Part shown: positions 1-7,367 of the stretch, piece after piece
Layout: each line of letters opens with the position of its first letter
How positions within the stretch are numbered: the first letter of the stretch is position 1
From: Syntrophomonadaceae bacterium
GTDB lineage: Bacteria; Bacillota; Dethiobacteria; DTU022
Assembly (NCBI GenBank): GCA_007130585.1
Contig: SLSE01000196.1
Coordinates: forward strand, 1 to 29,925
Length of the DNA stretch: 29,925 nucleotides
Direction: 5' to 3'
Translations under genes and position numbers: made by a program
The notes under the pieces: model-generated
What the model saw: the letters and a program-made list of their open reading frames with translations, nothing else
What the model was told of the DNA's origin: nothing
Databases searched by the model: none

Positions 1-140
1 CTTTCGTCCCGGCAGTTATTTAAGGTATAGAGTAACCTTTCATGATCTTCCTCGTCATTAAAAATTAATTGCCTGTTTATGCCCCGAAGGATAATATGGT
101 AGATTCCAGAGCTGCTTTTTTCCCTGGCTACCCTTGGCAT
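1..140 (-). CDS. IS200-like / REP-associated (Y1) transposase, 5' part, cut by the window edge
   Basis: Reading the minus strand from an ATG at 138-140 gives about 46 residues that begin MPRVAREKSSSGIYHI and continue through ILRGINRQLIF and a DEEDHERLLYTL segment. This matches the N-terminus of Y1/HUH tyrosine transposases of the IS200/REP-associated (RAYT) type, in which a 'HI..RG.NRQ.IF' stretch forms the first strands of the fold. The catalytic HUH motif and tyrosine would lie beyond the window and cannot be checked. A GGGGGTGA ribosome binding site lies a few bases upstream of the ATG. In the family this enzyme nicks and joins single-stranded DNA at hairpin sequences. The hairpin repeat array at 193-334 sits directly upstream, which supports the RAYT assignment. 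Completeness is unknown. Confidence 0.8.
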   Translation of the reverse strand, partial: MPRVAREKSSSGIYHIILRGINRQLIFNDEEDHERLLYTLNNCRDE

Positions 141-192
141 ATCGATCACCCCCGCCTAATATAGCATTTATTAATAAATTGCTCAATCACAA

Positions 193-334
193 AAACCGTC
201 CCCCTGATTCGTGATCCACAAGAACCGTCCCTCTGGTTTGTGATCCACAAGAACCGTCCCTCTGGTTTATGGTTCGCGATCCATAAGAACCGTCCCTCTG
301 GTTTGTGATCCACAAGAACCGTCCCCCTGGTTTG
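193..334. repeat. Tandem array of about five REP-like hairpin repeats (29-bp unit)
   Basis: The units are 193-221, 222-250, 251-286 (expanded to 36 bp), 287-315 and a partial unit at 316-334. The two exact copies (222-250 and 287-315) read GAACCGTCCCTCTGGTTTG followed by TGATCCACAA. Each full unit contains the mini-hairpin TTGTG-ATC-CACAA, and GGTT before it can pair with AACC of the next unit. The expanded unit replaces this stem with TTATGG (267-272) and CCATAA (281-286) around an 8-base loop, so both arms changed together and pairing is kept. The array lies between the Y1 transposase start and the yihY promoter. From memory, similar 'ACGGTTCTTGTG' repeats are common near Y1 transposases in clostridial genomes. 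That recollection was not checked. Confidence 0.85.
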
Positions 335-341
335 GGTGGGC

Positions 342-369
342 TTGACAATCAATTGAAAATTGTGATAAC
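342..369 (+). promoter_or_regulatory. Sigma-A-type promoter for the yihY-like gene
   Basis: TTGACA at 342-347 is followed after 16 bp by GATAAC at 364-369. TG at 361-362 provides an extended -10 element. It lies immediately after the repeat array and about 40 bp before the start codon at 408. A GAAGGGA ribosome binding site is at about 393-399. Confidence 0.6.
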
Positions 370-407
370 ATTGCCAATCAGTTCTTATCAGACGAAGGGA
401 CTCTAAA

Positions 408-1751
408 ATGATCAAGAAGAATATCTCGGGGTTTAAAGAAAGATTAAAGGATATTATCCACTTCATAAGGGTTGATATCTGGCGTATTTCTCTTAATGAT
501 TTGTCCCGGGGAAAAACATTCCTTGTTACCCAGCTGCGGATACTGACCCTGACTATAAGGGGGCTCGGCGAAGATAAGGTGCTTCTGCGGGCCCCGGCCC
601 TGACTTTTTATTCAATATTTATAGTCGTTCCTGCATTAGCCCTGGCCTTCAGCGTTGCCAGGGGTTTTGGGCTGGAAGTATACCTGGTGCACCAACTTCA
701 AATAGCGCTGGAAGGCCGGGAGGAAGTGCTTAACTGGGCCCTGGAGTTAACCGAGTCTTTCCTGAATCAACTCCAGCTGCACGGGGGCGCACTGGCGGCA
801 GCCGGCCTGGGGCTTCTTCTCTCTTCGCTTCTTATGCTTCTGGCCAATATGGAGAATTCATTCAACGAGATCTGGCAGGTTGACAGAAGCAGGCCACTGA
901 GCCGTAAATTGAGCGATTACCTGGCCATAATTATCGTTGCTCCGGTATTTTTAGTTCTTTCCAGCGCTGTAACCGTTTTTCTGAATACCGCAATCCGGGA
1001 AATTGAGATAATTTTTCTCAGTCCCCTCCTCCTGTTTTTGGTCAGGCTGGCTCCCTTCCTGCTGATCTGGATAGTGCTGACCCTGCTTTACATAGTCATG
1101 CCCAATACTTATGTTAAGTTTTCATCAGCATTAGTGGCCGCGGTTATTGCAGGCACAATCCTGCAGCTTATCCAGTGGGGCTATATATCGCTTCAGGTAG
1201 GCGCGGCAACTTACAGTACCATGTATGGTTCTTTTGCCGCTTTTCCACTGCTGCTGCTCTGGATGCAGGCGAGCTGGCTGGCTGTGTTGTTTGGCGCAGA
1301 ATTATCTTTCGCCAATCAGAATATTGAGGCCTACCGGCTGGAAAAAGAAATAAAGGATATCAGTCCTTTAAATAAAAAAATACTAACCCTGTATATAATG
1401 CATCTGCTGGTAATAAATTTTCAAAACGGCAGCGAACCTTTCACCCCCGAAAAAATTTCAAAAACCCTGCAGATCCCGGGCAGCCTGGTGAGAAACATCC
1501 TGGGAGAGCTGGAAAAAGCCGGTTTGATCAATGCAACCCAGACTGGAAGGCCAAGGGAAAGCGCTTATCAACCGGCACAGGATATTCAAACCCTGAGCAT
1601 TAAAACAATTCTCGAAAAGCTCGACTATAAAGGCAGGGATGTTCTTATAGCCAAACCGGCGCCTGCCCTGGAAGAAATAAAAGATACCCTGAAAGAGTTT
1701 TATAATTTGCTTGAGAAGTCCGAGCAAAACAAACTCCTTAAAGATTTATAG
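408..1751 (+). CDS. YihY/BrkB (UPF0761) family membrane protein with C-terminal winged-helix-like extension
   Basis: The protein has 447 aa. Residues of roughly 55-310 form the YihY/BrkB membrane domain with about six hydrophobic segments. The typical opening is LLRAPALTFYSIFIVVPALALAF, in which an R-A-x-A-L-(A/T)-(F/Y)-Y motif precedes the first helix. A later segment, MYGSFAAFPLLLLWMQASW, is also characteristic. The family was once called RNase BN but is now regarded as integral membrane proteins of uncertain function, so no nuclease role is claimed. Residues of about 325-447 are soluble. They include a helix-turn-helix-like stretch (EKISKTLQIPGSLVRNILGELEKAGLI), resembling the winged helix found at the C-terminus of some longer family members. 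The start follows a good ribosome binding site and promoter. The gene stands alone: the next gene has its own promoter. Confidence 0.85.
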   Translation: MIKKNISGFKERLKDIIHFIRVDIWRISLNDLSRGKTFLVTQLRILTLTIRGLGEDKVLLRAPALTFYSIFIVVPALALAFSVARGFGLEVYLVHQLQIALEGREEVLNWALELTESFLNQLQLHGGALAAAGLGLLLSSLLMLLANMENSFNEIWQVDRSRPLSRKLSDYLAIIIVAPVFLVLSSAVTVFLNTAIREIEIIFLSPLLLFLVRLAPFLLIWIVLTLLYIVMPNTYVKFSSALVAAVIAGTILQLIQWGYISLQVGAATYSTMYGSFAAFPLLLLWMQASWLAVLFGAELSFANQNIEAYRLEKEIKDISPLNKKILTLYIMHLLVINFQNGSEPFTPEKISKTLQIPGSLVRNILGELEKAGLINATQTGRPRESAYQPAQDIQTLSIKTILEKLDYKGRDVLIAKPAPALEEIKDTLKEFYNLLEKSEQNKLLKDL

Positions 1752-1829
1752 GCAACAAAATTGCAGCCCGCCGGGCGACCATAAACTAAGCATCTTAAGA
1801 ACTGAAGTACCGTATAGCCGGAAAAGTTA

Positions 1830-1869
1830 GCCGGTTGCAGAGGCAACAGGGTCTCAATGCCCCTCCGGC
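1830..1869 (+). other. Predicted compact three-way-junction RNA fold or terminator-like structure
   Basis: GCCGG (1830-1834) can pair with CCGGC (1865-1869). Inside it, TTGC (1835-1838) pairs with GCAA (1843-1846), and AGGG (1848-1851) pairs with CCCT (1861-1864). Only one base is left unpaired between helices. A second AGCCGG copy at 1816-1821 could compete for the same CCGGC. GTATTTT follows. It may be the terminator of the upstream gene or a small structured RNA. No known RNA family was recognised. Confidence 0.35.
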
Positions 1870-2060
1870 GTATTTTGCTCTCCCGGGATCCCTGGCTTTA
1901 AATTTAAATGCAACCACAGCTGCTGTTTAAAGGCTCGCCGTCTTTTAGGGCCATGGTATTATTTCTGAACTTCGGCAAGGCTTTGTCACAAGTGAGAGAG
2001 GCCGCTTTATGCACTTTATAAGTCATCCAATCTCGCATTTATTGTTGACTATGCCGTTTA

Positions 2061-2069
2061 TGTTATAAT
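2061..2069 (+). promoter_or_regulatory. Extended -10 promoter of the potassium channel gene
   Basis: TGT followed by a perfect TATAAT (2064-2069) forms an extended -10 element. TTGACT occurs at 2045-2050, but only 13 bp away, so the -35 contribution is doubtful. Transcription would begin near 2076 and give a 5' leader of about 65 nt. Confidence 0.6.
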
Positions 2070-2127
2070 GTATGTGTTTGCCCGTGCTATAGGTTATATT
2101 TAGCGATACATCAAAATTTGCAGTATA

Positions 2128-2133
2128 AGGAAG
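2128..2133 (+). promoter_or_regulatory. Ribosome binding site that decides a CTG start
   Basis: AGGAAG lies 7 nt before the CTG codon at 2141. The in-frame TAA at 2126-2128 closes the frame just upstream. No ATG, GTG or TTG exists in frame between that stop and the TTG at 2273, so CTG is the only plausible codon served by this site. Confidence 0.6.
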
Positions 2134-2140
2134 ATTTGTT

Positions 2141-3847
2141 CTGAAACCTTTAAAAGAACTATTTTACCCCCAAAAACACTCCGCCTACTTCGCGGAAAAA
2201 GAAGCCCGCCAATTTCGCGTTGCCGACTACACCAAGGGGCTTTTAATTCGCATTTTTATTGCAGCCGTTATTTTGGTTGCCATTCTGATCCCGGTTGTAA
2301 AATACCTGATGCTCATTTTTGAAGGCCGCGAGGTTACCACGGGGCAGGCTGTCATCTTTATTGTGCAGAGTCTAACCACTACCGGTTACGGCGAACTTTT
2401 ACCCTTCCATTCTTTCCCGATGATTGCTTTAACTATCCTGCTGATGGTGGCCGGTGTCTTCATGATTTTTATGATCGCCGGTACCCTGATGGCCTCCCTG
2501 GTTGAAAGCCGCCTTACACCGCGAGCCCCTACATTTACCAGGCAAAAAAACCACGTTGTCTTTACCTCGTTTAATGAGGCCGTGGCCAGGACCATCGAGC
2601 TGCTGGAGAATAATAATGTCTCCTATATCGTGGCTGTTAATGATCAGCCCGGGGCTGTTGATCTGATGAGAAGAGGCATAAATGTAGTTTGCGCCGACCC
2701 CAAGTACGATGAAGGCCTGAAACGCCTGAATGTTAGAGAAGCAAAGCTTGTTGTCGCCACAAGCGACGATACGGAAAATATAAATATCACCCTCGGTATA
2801 AGAAGCATTAATGACATCCCCGTCCTGGCCATGATGGAGAATGAAAAGAGGGCTGAACTGGCTTATGCAGCCGGAGCAAAACAGGTGGTTACCCTGGAAG
2901 AAACCCTTGGCAAGCAGCTTGTCGATTGGATCACGGCCGACGCCAGCCCGACCAGGTTCCTGGATTTATTAAACGTTGAAGTGTCGCCTGAAGTGCTGGC
3001 CCAGCTTAAACCAAGCATTATCCATGTTGGAGCAAACAGCAAATTCTGCGGCAGGACTATTGGCGACACCAGGCTGCGTTCTATTACCGGCGCCACCATA
3101 GCTGCGGTGTGGAATGAAAACGGCACGGTTTCAACACCTTCTGCTACAACAATGATAGACGAATCGACCCTTTTAGTTTTAGGCCCTCATGATAATGTCG
3201 ATCGGCTGGCCTCCCTGTTGGGCGGACCCGGTCCGGGCGGACACGTGGTCTTAATCGGGGCAGGAAGAGTGGGCCAGGAAGCAGGCAAAATGCTTAACAA
3301 CGCCGGGATCAAGCCTTATGTTATTGATATCTTAAACAAACCGCTCTTTTTTGACGGAGAATTGATTGCCGGCGACGCCACAAAGCCCCACGTCTTAAAG
3401 GAAGTGAAAATCAGCGAAGCGGATACTTTAATCGTAACCATTAACGATGACAGTTTAAATATATTCATAGTTCTGGCCAGCAGCTTGCTCAACCCTGATG
3501 TTGATGTTATGGCCAGGTCCGTTCATGTAGATGCCATCGACCGCCTCCACCAGGCAGGAGCCAACCATGTCCTTTCTGAATCGATTCTCGGTTTTCAACT
3601 GCTGCAAATTGCCATGGTGGAAATGGACGTGCTGCCCAAGCTGCCGGATTATGTAGTAAGGGAGCTAACCTGGCAGCAGGAGCCGATTACTATCCAGGAC
3701 CTGACCGAAAAATACCGCGGTGAATTTAAAGTCATTTGCATAGTCAGAGAAGGCAGGGCTATCGAGCCTTCATTGAACTATGCCCTCCAAAAAGGTGAAC
3801 GTATTGTTGTCCTGGGCACTTACAACAACCTGGAAAAATTAGCCTAA
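2141..3847 (+). CDS. Two-TM potassium channel with two RCK (TrkA-N/TrkA-C) domains; likely CTG start
   Basis: With a CTG start the protein has 568 aa. Residues of about 33-60 form TM1, a pore loop carries TTTGYGE (about 79-85) as selectivity filter, and TM2 follows at about 94-120. Two RCK modules follow, each a TrkA-N Rossmann domain plus a TrkA-C domain. RCK1 (from about 138) has FTSFNEAVA where the nucleotide-binding glycines should be. RCK2 (from about 367) keeps an intact GAGRVGQ. The architecture resembles ligand-gated multi-RCK K+ channels such as GsuK, so K+ conduction gated by nucleotide or ion binding is inferred. The next in-frame start, TTG at 2273, would remove half of TM1 and 44 well-formed residues, which is why the CTG at 2141 with its ribosome binding site was chosen. 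The gene appears monocistronic and converges on the minus-strand cluster. Confidence 0.85.
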   Translation: MKPLKELFYPQKHSAYFAEKEARQFRVADYTKGLLIRIFIAAVILVAILIPVVKYLMLIFEGREVTTGQAVIFIVQSLTTTGYGELLPFHSFPMIALTILLMVAGVFMIFMIAGTLMASLVESRLTPRAPTFTRQKNHVVFTSFNEAVARTIELLENNNVSYIVAVNDQPGAVDLMRRGINVVCADPKYDEGLKRLNVREAKLVVATSDDTENINITLGIRSINDIPVLAMMENEKRAELAYAAGAKQVVTLEETLGKQLVDWITADASPTRFLDLLNVEVSPEVLAQLKPSIIHVGANSKFCGRTIGDTRLRSITGATIAAVWNENGTVSTPSATTMIDESTLLVLGPHDNVDRLASLLGGPGPGGHVVLIGAGRVGQEAGKMLNNAGIKPYVIDILNKPLFFDGELIAGDATKPHVLKEVKISEADTLIVTINDDSLNIFIVLASSLLNPDVDVMARSVHVDAIDRLHQAGANHVLSESILGFQLLQIAMVEMDVLPKLPDYVVRELTWQQEPITIQDLTEKYRGEFKVICIVREGRAIEPSLNYALQKGERIVVLGTYNNLEKLA

Positions 3848-3916
3848 AAATAAAATTTCAACCCGTCCGGCAACCTCCTCCGGTTTCCGGGCAAAGGGCT
3901 TGCAAAGGCTCAGGTC

Positions 3917-4426
3917 TCATTTTGCCGGTTCGCGCAAATCAAAAAGGCAGCAATGATCACCATCCAAAATATTTTTCAGGTGCCTGCACTCGGTACCGTT
4001 GTAAGCGCTGTACTTGGCCTGATCAACAGAGCAGTATATTCTCCCGAGTTTCCCGGATCCTTTTTCCTTCCATACTTCAGCCAGGGGACAATAGGTGATC
4101 ATATCTCTCTGCACCCCGTCTTTTCCGGTGATGACGCCTCCCTTCCATCCCCAGGCTGGCAGATCCGAGCCCTTTTTGAAATTATCCGCTGTCAGGGGCA
4201 GGCCAAGCGCCAGTACTTTTGCCCGGGACACAATTCCGCTGTCGGTTCCATAGCGGCTGACTATCTCTCCGAGGACTTCCCTGCCCTTTTCAGGGCCCAA
4301 TTCTTCCACCAGGACCTCTGCTGCATAGTGATAAAACAGGGCCAAACGTCTGGCGGTTCTAATAACCTGCTCCTCTGCTTCCTCGAGGGTAACCGTCTGC
4401 CTGCTGTTATCTTTTTCCGTCATCAT
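3917..4426 (-). CDS. L-2-amino-thiazoline-4-carboxylic acid (ATC) hydrolase family protein
   Basis: The protein has 169 aa. The C-terminal half shows the family pattern CPLAEVWKE, then LGRIYCSVDQA, then NILDGDHCCLF, with conserved cysteines and an acidic GDxCC motif. The ATC hydrolase family (Pfam PF14196) is named after an enzyme that opens the thiazoline ring on the way to L-cysteine. Most clostridial members are uncharacterised, so substrate assignment is only by family. The N-terminal part is helical and holds a basic RTARRLALFYHY segment. The start is ATG-ATG behind GGGAGGTTTT. The gene lies 48 bp after a metallophosphoesterase, with a ferredoxin further upstream, and is probably the last of that minus-strand unit. 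Confidence 0.75.
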   Translation of the reverse strand: MMTEKDNSRQTVTLEEAEEQVIRTARRLALFYHYAAEVLVEELGPEKGREVLGEIVSRYGTDSGIVSRAKVLALGLPLTADNFKKGSDLPAWGWKGGVITGKDGVQRDMITYCPLAEVWKEKGSGKLGRIYCSVDQAKYSAYNGTECRHLKNILDGDHCCLFDLREPAK

Positions 4427-4474
4427 AAAACCTCCCGGCTGTTTTATGCGTAAAATATCCTGCCGATATTTCCC

Positions 4475-5335
4475 TTAACTATTATCCTGAAAGCTTCCAA
4501 AAAGAGAGTGGCTAAGATCTGTTACCTTATCATATGTCAGGTTGAAGGTTACATAACTTAATTTGTCATAGGATTGCCCCCCCTGAATACAGACCGTCCG
4601 GCCAAGTTTCTTGGCCCAGACACCCCCGTTAAGGAAGGGGGCTTCGTGGATATGGCCATGAACTGTAACCAGCGGCTGCATCTCCCTGATAAACCGGTAA
4701 ATTTCGCGGCTGCCGACCCTGTCCCCGGATCCGCAAAGGTCAAAATCCATATTCGCGGGAGGACAGTGAATAAGCCAGATCGAACCTGCCATATTTTCAA
4801 CCTGCAGGGCAGTTGTTTGCAGCGCTTCCCGGATGGACGGCTTGCCCCGGAGGTAAGCTCCCAGGTCGGGGATAAATTCAATTTCATTACCCTGACTGAT
4901 TAGCGCCGGCGGACCAAGCTGAACCGGATGAATGGCAGGGTTATCCCTGCTTTCTGCCGCAACCCAGTACTTGTAGGCAAAGGGATAATCGTTAATCCAG
5001 GGACATCCGCAGAACTCGCGCCCCTGTATATCTTTAACCCGGTCTGGCACGTAATGCCAGAGTTCCTGCTGATCGCCCTTTTTCAGCTCAGGAACAACCA
5101 GCTGGTTGTCATCATTGCCGGCGATTAAAACCAGTTCAGACCCGGCCTCGCGGATATTAGCGGCATGTTCCACAAGCCGGGGCAGAAAAGCAGGCTGGGC
5201 CAGTATCCCGTCATACTTGGGCAGCAAGTCTCCCGCTATTGCCACCAGGCCGGGGCTTTCCTCCCGGACTGCATGAACCAGGCATTCCCAGTGCTCTTCA
5301 GACTGGTGAACATCGGCCAGCGCTAATACTTTCAT
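4475..5335 (-). CDS. Calcineurin-like metallophosphoesterase
   Basis: The protein has 286 aa. The metal-binding motifs appear in order: D8-x-H10 (ADVH), G35-D36 (GDLL), G73-N74-D75-D76 (GNDD), H190 (IHCPP) and H226-G-H228-x-H230 (HGHIH). This is a full set for a binuclear metal phosphoesterase, except that the usual GNH(D/E) histidine is replaced by Asp (GNDD). The substrate cannot be told from sequence. No signal peptide or membrane segment is visible, so it is probably cytoplasmic. The start has AGGAGG 8 nt upstream. It sits 30 bp after the ferredoxin gene and 48 bp before the ATC hydrolase gene, which suggests co-transcription. Confidence 0.85.
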   Translation of the reverse strand: MKVLALADVHQSEEHWECLVHAVREESPGLVAIAGDLLPKYDGILAQPAFLPRLVEHAANIREAGSELVLIAGNDDNQLVVPELKKGDQQELWHYVPDRVKDIQGREFCGCPWINDYPFAYKYWVAAESRDNPAIHPVQLGPPALISQGNEIEFIPDLGAYLRGKPSIREALQTTALQVENMAGSIWLIHCPPANMDFDLCGSGDRVGSREIYRFIREMQPLVTVHGHIHEAPFLNGGVWAKKLGRTVCIQGGQSYDKLSYVTFNLTYDKVTDLSHSLFGSFQDNS

Positions 5336-5365
5336 GGTATGATCCTCCTGCTTCTAAACGGCTTT

Positions 5366-6178
5366 TCAAGTTACATCTATCCTCTCTTCAAGTGAACTGA
5401 TCAGCTCAACACATTTCTGAAAACAGTCACTCTCGCTGAAAAACAGCTCTACCGCCTCTTGCCTGCATTTGATGACACAGCGCCCGCAGCCGCGGCACAT
5501 TTTATCGTTAATCAACGCCCTTCCATTGGTTACGGTAACTGCGTTTACGAAGCAAGATTCTACGCATTCGCCACAACCGCTGCAGGAGCCGTTTACTGAC
5601 ACTTCCACACCTTCCATCCTGTGCACCTTTTGGGCAATTGAATCAGATGCTTTGGTTATAATTTTCCATAGACAGCAGCATTCGCAGCAGTGACAAACAG
5701 TCAGCAGCCTCTCCGCCGGGTCAACCCCGAGCCAGATTTTATCCAGCCGGTTTTTACCAACCAGGTTTATCAATCCTGCCTGTTCAACTTTTTTCTGCAG
5801 CATTTTTGCCTCCGCCACACTTACCTCGCGCCCCAGGGCCGGGTTAATGCCCCGTGCTGCTTCCCCGATAAACAGGCAGCCGATATCATGGGGGTAACTA
5901 ACACAACTGCCGGCATCCCGGCAGATACACTTGTTCATGGCAAACCGGAAGGAAGCCTTTTCGATAAAATGGTCTACCACAATTCCCGGCAGTACAACCT
6001 TTTCTTTATTACGAATTGCCTTCCTGTGCGGTAAAAAGCGGATAAAGTCCTCATTAAAGAAAGCCTGCCCGATCAGCCAGCCAACAAGAGGCCACCTGCT
6101 TAAGCCGGCTAAAATAAAGCGCAGCGGCCAGATTTTAAGGAGAAAGGTCCTGTGCCAGAGCGGTCTGCTAAATTTCAT
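5366..6178 (-). CDS. Cysteine-rich 4Fe-4S ferredoxin-type protein
   Basis: About 270 aa. Two C-terminal ferredoxin motifs are clear: CSGCGECVESC and CRGCGRCVIKC, which fit two [4Fe-4S] clusters. The fourth cysteines are not followed by the usual proline. Upstream there are two further cysteine groups: CICRDAGSC...GC (about residues 84-102), and CHCCECCC just before the clusters. These may bind another metal or cluster. The N-terminal 45 residues are hydrophobic and basic and may associate with the membrane. I recognise no named enzyme; the protein could be an electron carrier or a subunit of a reductase. GTG at 6179-6181 directly precedes the ATG at 6176-6178. The ATG has the better spacing to AGAGG, so it was chosen. 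The gene starts 73 bp after the kinase gene ends and may belong to the same long transcript. Confidence 0.75.
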   Translation of the reverse strand: MKFSRPLWHRTFLLKIWPLRFILAGLSRWPLVGWLIGQAFFNEDFIRFLPHRKAIRNKEKVVLPGIVVDHFIEKASFRFAMNKCICRDAGSCVSYPHDIGCLFIGEAARGINPALGREVSVAEAKMLQKKVEQAGLINLVGKNRLDKIWLGVDPAERLLTVCHCCECCCLWKIITKASDSIAQKVHRMEGVEVSVNGSCSGCGECVESCFVNAVTVTNGRALINDKMCRGCGRCVIKCRQEAVELFFSESDCFQKCVELISSLEERIDVT

Positions 6179-6251
6179 CACTTCCTCTGCCCAATAATAA
6201 TAAGGTATTTTTAAAGTAAAGCGTGAATAAGTCTTTTGAAAAAAACTGGTT

Positions 6252-7367
6252 TTAACAGCTTTCCAGTAATTCGCTGATCAACGTTTTATGCAGTTCAAGT
6301 TTGTCGCTAAGCATATCATTAAATTCCCCGCTAATCTTTTCCTGCCCGCTGCTCATTTCTTTGATTTGAGTTTCAATTTTTAACCTGGCATCGGCATAAC
6401 GCATGCCCAGCGCTGCCGCTATTTGTAATTCCGGCCTGAGGGCCCGATCCGAGCCGCCTGAGAGATCCTCCAGCAGGGCTATAACTTTAGCTCTCAAGGC
6501 AGGGTAACTCCTGTAAATTTTGCAAAGATCGTAAGCAACAGGTTTGTGGGCCGCAAATTCCCAGTCGATAAGGCAAAACCGCCCGCTCTCACTTTTAATC
6601 ATGTTCAGGGGACTCAAATCACCGTGGCAAAGCGCAAACGGCCACAGGGCATAATAACTAAACTTTTCATGTTTTATTATCATATTTTTTAGGGGCAAGT
6701 CGATATATAAAGCCGGACCGCCCACCCTGTTTTTCGCCAGAGAAACCGGGCGAGATGTAGCCCGGTAGAACGGGCGGGCATAACAATCCAGAAATTCCGC
6801 AGCTTTTTCTTCTAGCGAAACGCTCCTGGCATCAGAAACATTTTCCTCCACGATCCAGTTCCCCCCGGACCGGTCATATTCTATGATTCGAGGAATAATT
6901 GCCCTTAGTTTTCCTTTTTCCGCGATCACTTTTCTGGCCCGGATTTCGCGGGCCAACCTTCCAATGCGGAAAACATTTTTCAGGGCGACTTTTGCGGTCA
7001 GCTCCCGCCGGGAATTGTATTCGAATACCCGGGCATTGGTAGAAATACTGATCAGGCGGCACAGAAAAGGAAGCTCGACCAGGACGGGAAAGGAGCGCTC
7101 CCGGATTGCTGACGCCAGCGCTTCTGCCACCGCTTTCCGGCTGCTGAAAAACCTGCAGAGCGGAAACAGATTATCACCCGCATAAATATAGCGGTAAGTA
7201 TTTCCCCTGGAGCAGCCGAACTGTGCATCAAAGAGGGTCAACCTTTCAAGGATGTGATTGGTTTGAGCCTGCTGATCAAGAATACCGGCATTATATAAAT
7301 GCAGCCTTCCCAGCTTGATAGTGTGCACATTTTTTACTTTCACCTTATTGATGCCTCCGTCCGACAC
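6252..7367 (-). CDS. Aminoglycoside-phosphotransferase/choline-kinase-like protein
   Basis: The protein has 371 aa. The C-terminal two thirds match the APH/choline-kinase fold. H248-G249-D250-x4-N255 (CHGDLSPLNM) is the catalytic loop. D268-W-E (LIDWEFA) supplies the metal-binding aspartate, followed by the typical AYDLCKIYRSYPAL helix. The N-terminal nucleotide-binding lobe is divergent and no clear lysine motif was picked out. Such kinases phosphorylate small hydroxylated molecules such as sugars, choline or antibiotics. The context (glycosyltransferase, methyltransferase, radical SAM enzymes) suggests a glycosylated product as substrate, which is inference. The start overlaps the end of the glycosyltransferase gene by 23 bp. 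The first candidate is GTG at 7367 with GGAGAG close by. A second GTG eight codons later lies behind GGAGG, so the exact start is uncertain. Confidence 0.75.
   Translation of the reverse strand: MSDGGINKVKVKNVHTIKLGRLHLYNAGILDQQAQTNHILERLTLFDAQFGCSRGNTYRYIYAGDNLFPLCRFFSSRKAVAEALASAIRERSFPVLVELPFLCRLISISTNARVFEYNSRRELTAKVALKNVFRIGRLAREIRARKVIAEKGKLRAIIPRIIEYDRSGGNWIVEENVSDARSVSLEEKAAEFLDCYARPFYRATSRPVSLAKNRVGGPALYIDLPLKNMIIKHEKFSYYALWPFALCHGDLSPLNMIKSESGRFCLIDWEFAAHKPVAYDLCKIYRSYPALRAKVIALLEDLSGGSDRALRPELQIAAALGMRYADARLKIETQIKEMSSGQEKISGEFNDMLSDKLELHKTLISELLESC

Larger units (their letters stand above)
1752..2140. other. Intergenic region with compact RNA-like fold and downstream promoter
   Basis: This 389-bp stretch holds no recognised gene. 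Its left part contains a possible compact three-helix fold (1830-1869) followed by GTATTTT. Its right part carries the extended -10 promoter (2061-2069) for the potassium channel gene. A minus-strand frame of 44 codons (1904-2038) is open but has no ribosome binding site. Confidence 0.6.

Noticed and set aside
193..334. CRISPR array
   Set aside because: The units are directly adjacent with no variable spacers, one unit is expanded, and no cas genes are present.
146..466. Minus-strand open frame of 106 codons across the repeat array
   Set aside because: It is a by-product of the repeats: the peptide is itself repetitive (GRFLWI units), has no family match and covers the yihY promoter and start.
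408..1751. Ribonuclease BN
   Set aside because: The protein is an integral membrane YihY/BrkB member; true RNase BN/Z is an unrelated metallo-beta-lactamase-fold enzyme.
1904..2038. Minus-strand small ORF of 44 aa ending in SCGCI
   Set aside because: There is no ribosome binding site before its ATG, and 44 open codons are common by chance. Conservation in relatives would revive it.
1752..2140. c-di-AMP (ydaO) or other riboswitch controlling the potassium channel
   Set aside because: The consensus ydaO segments were not found, and the transcript appears to start near 2076, leaving only about 65 nt of leader.
3953..4453. Plus-strand open frame of 166 codons
   Set aside because: It is the antisense shadow of the ATC hydrolase gene, whose minus-strand frame has clear family motifs.
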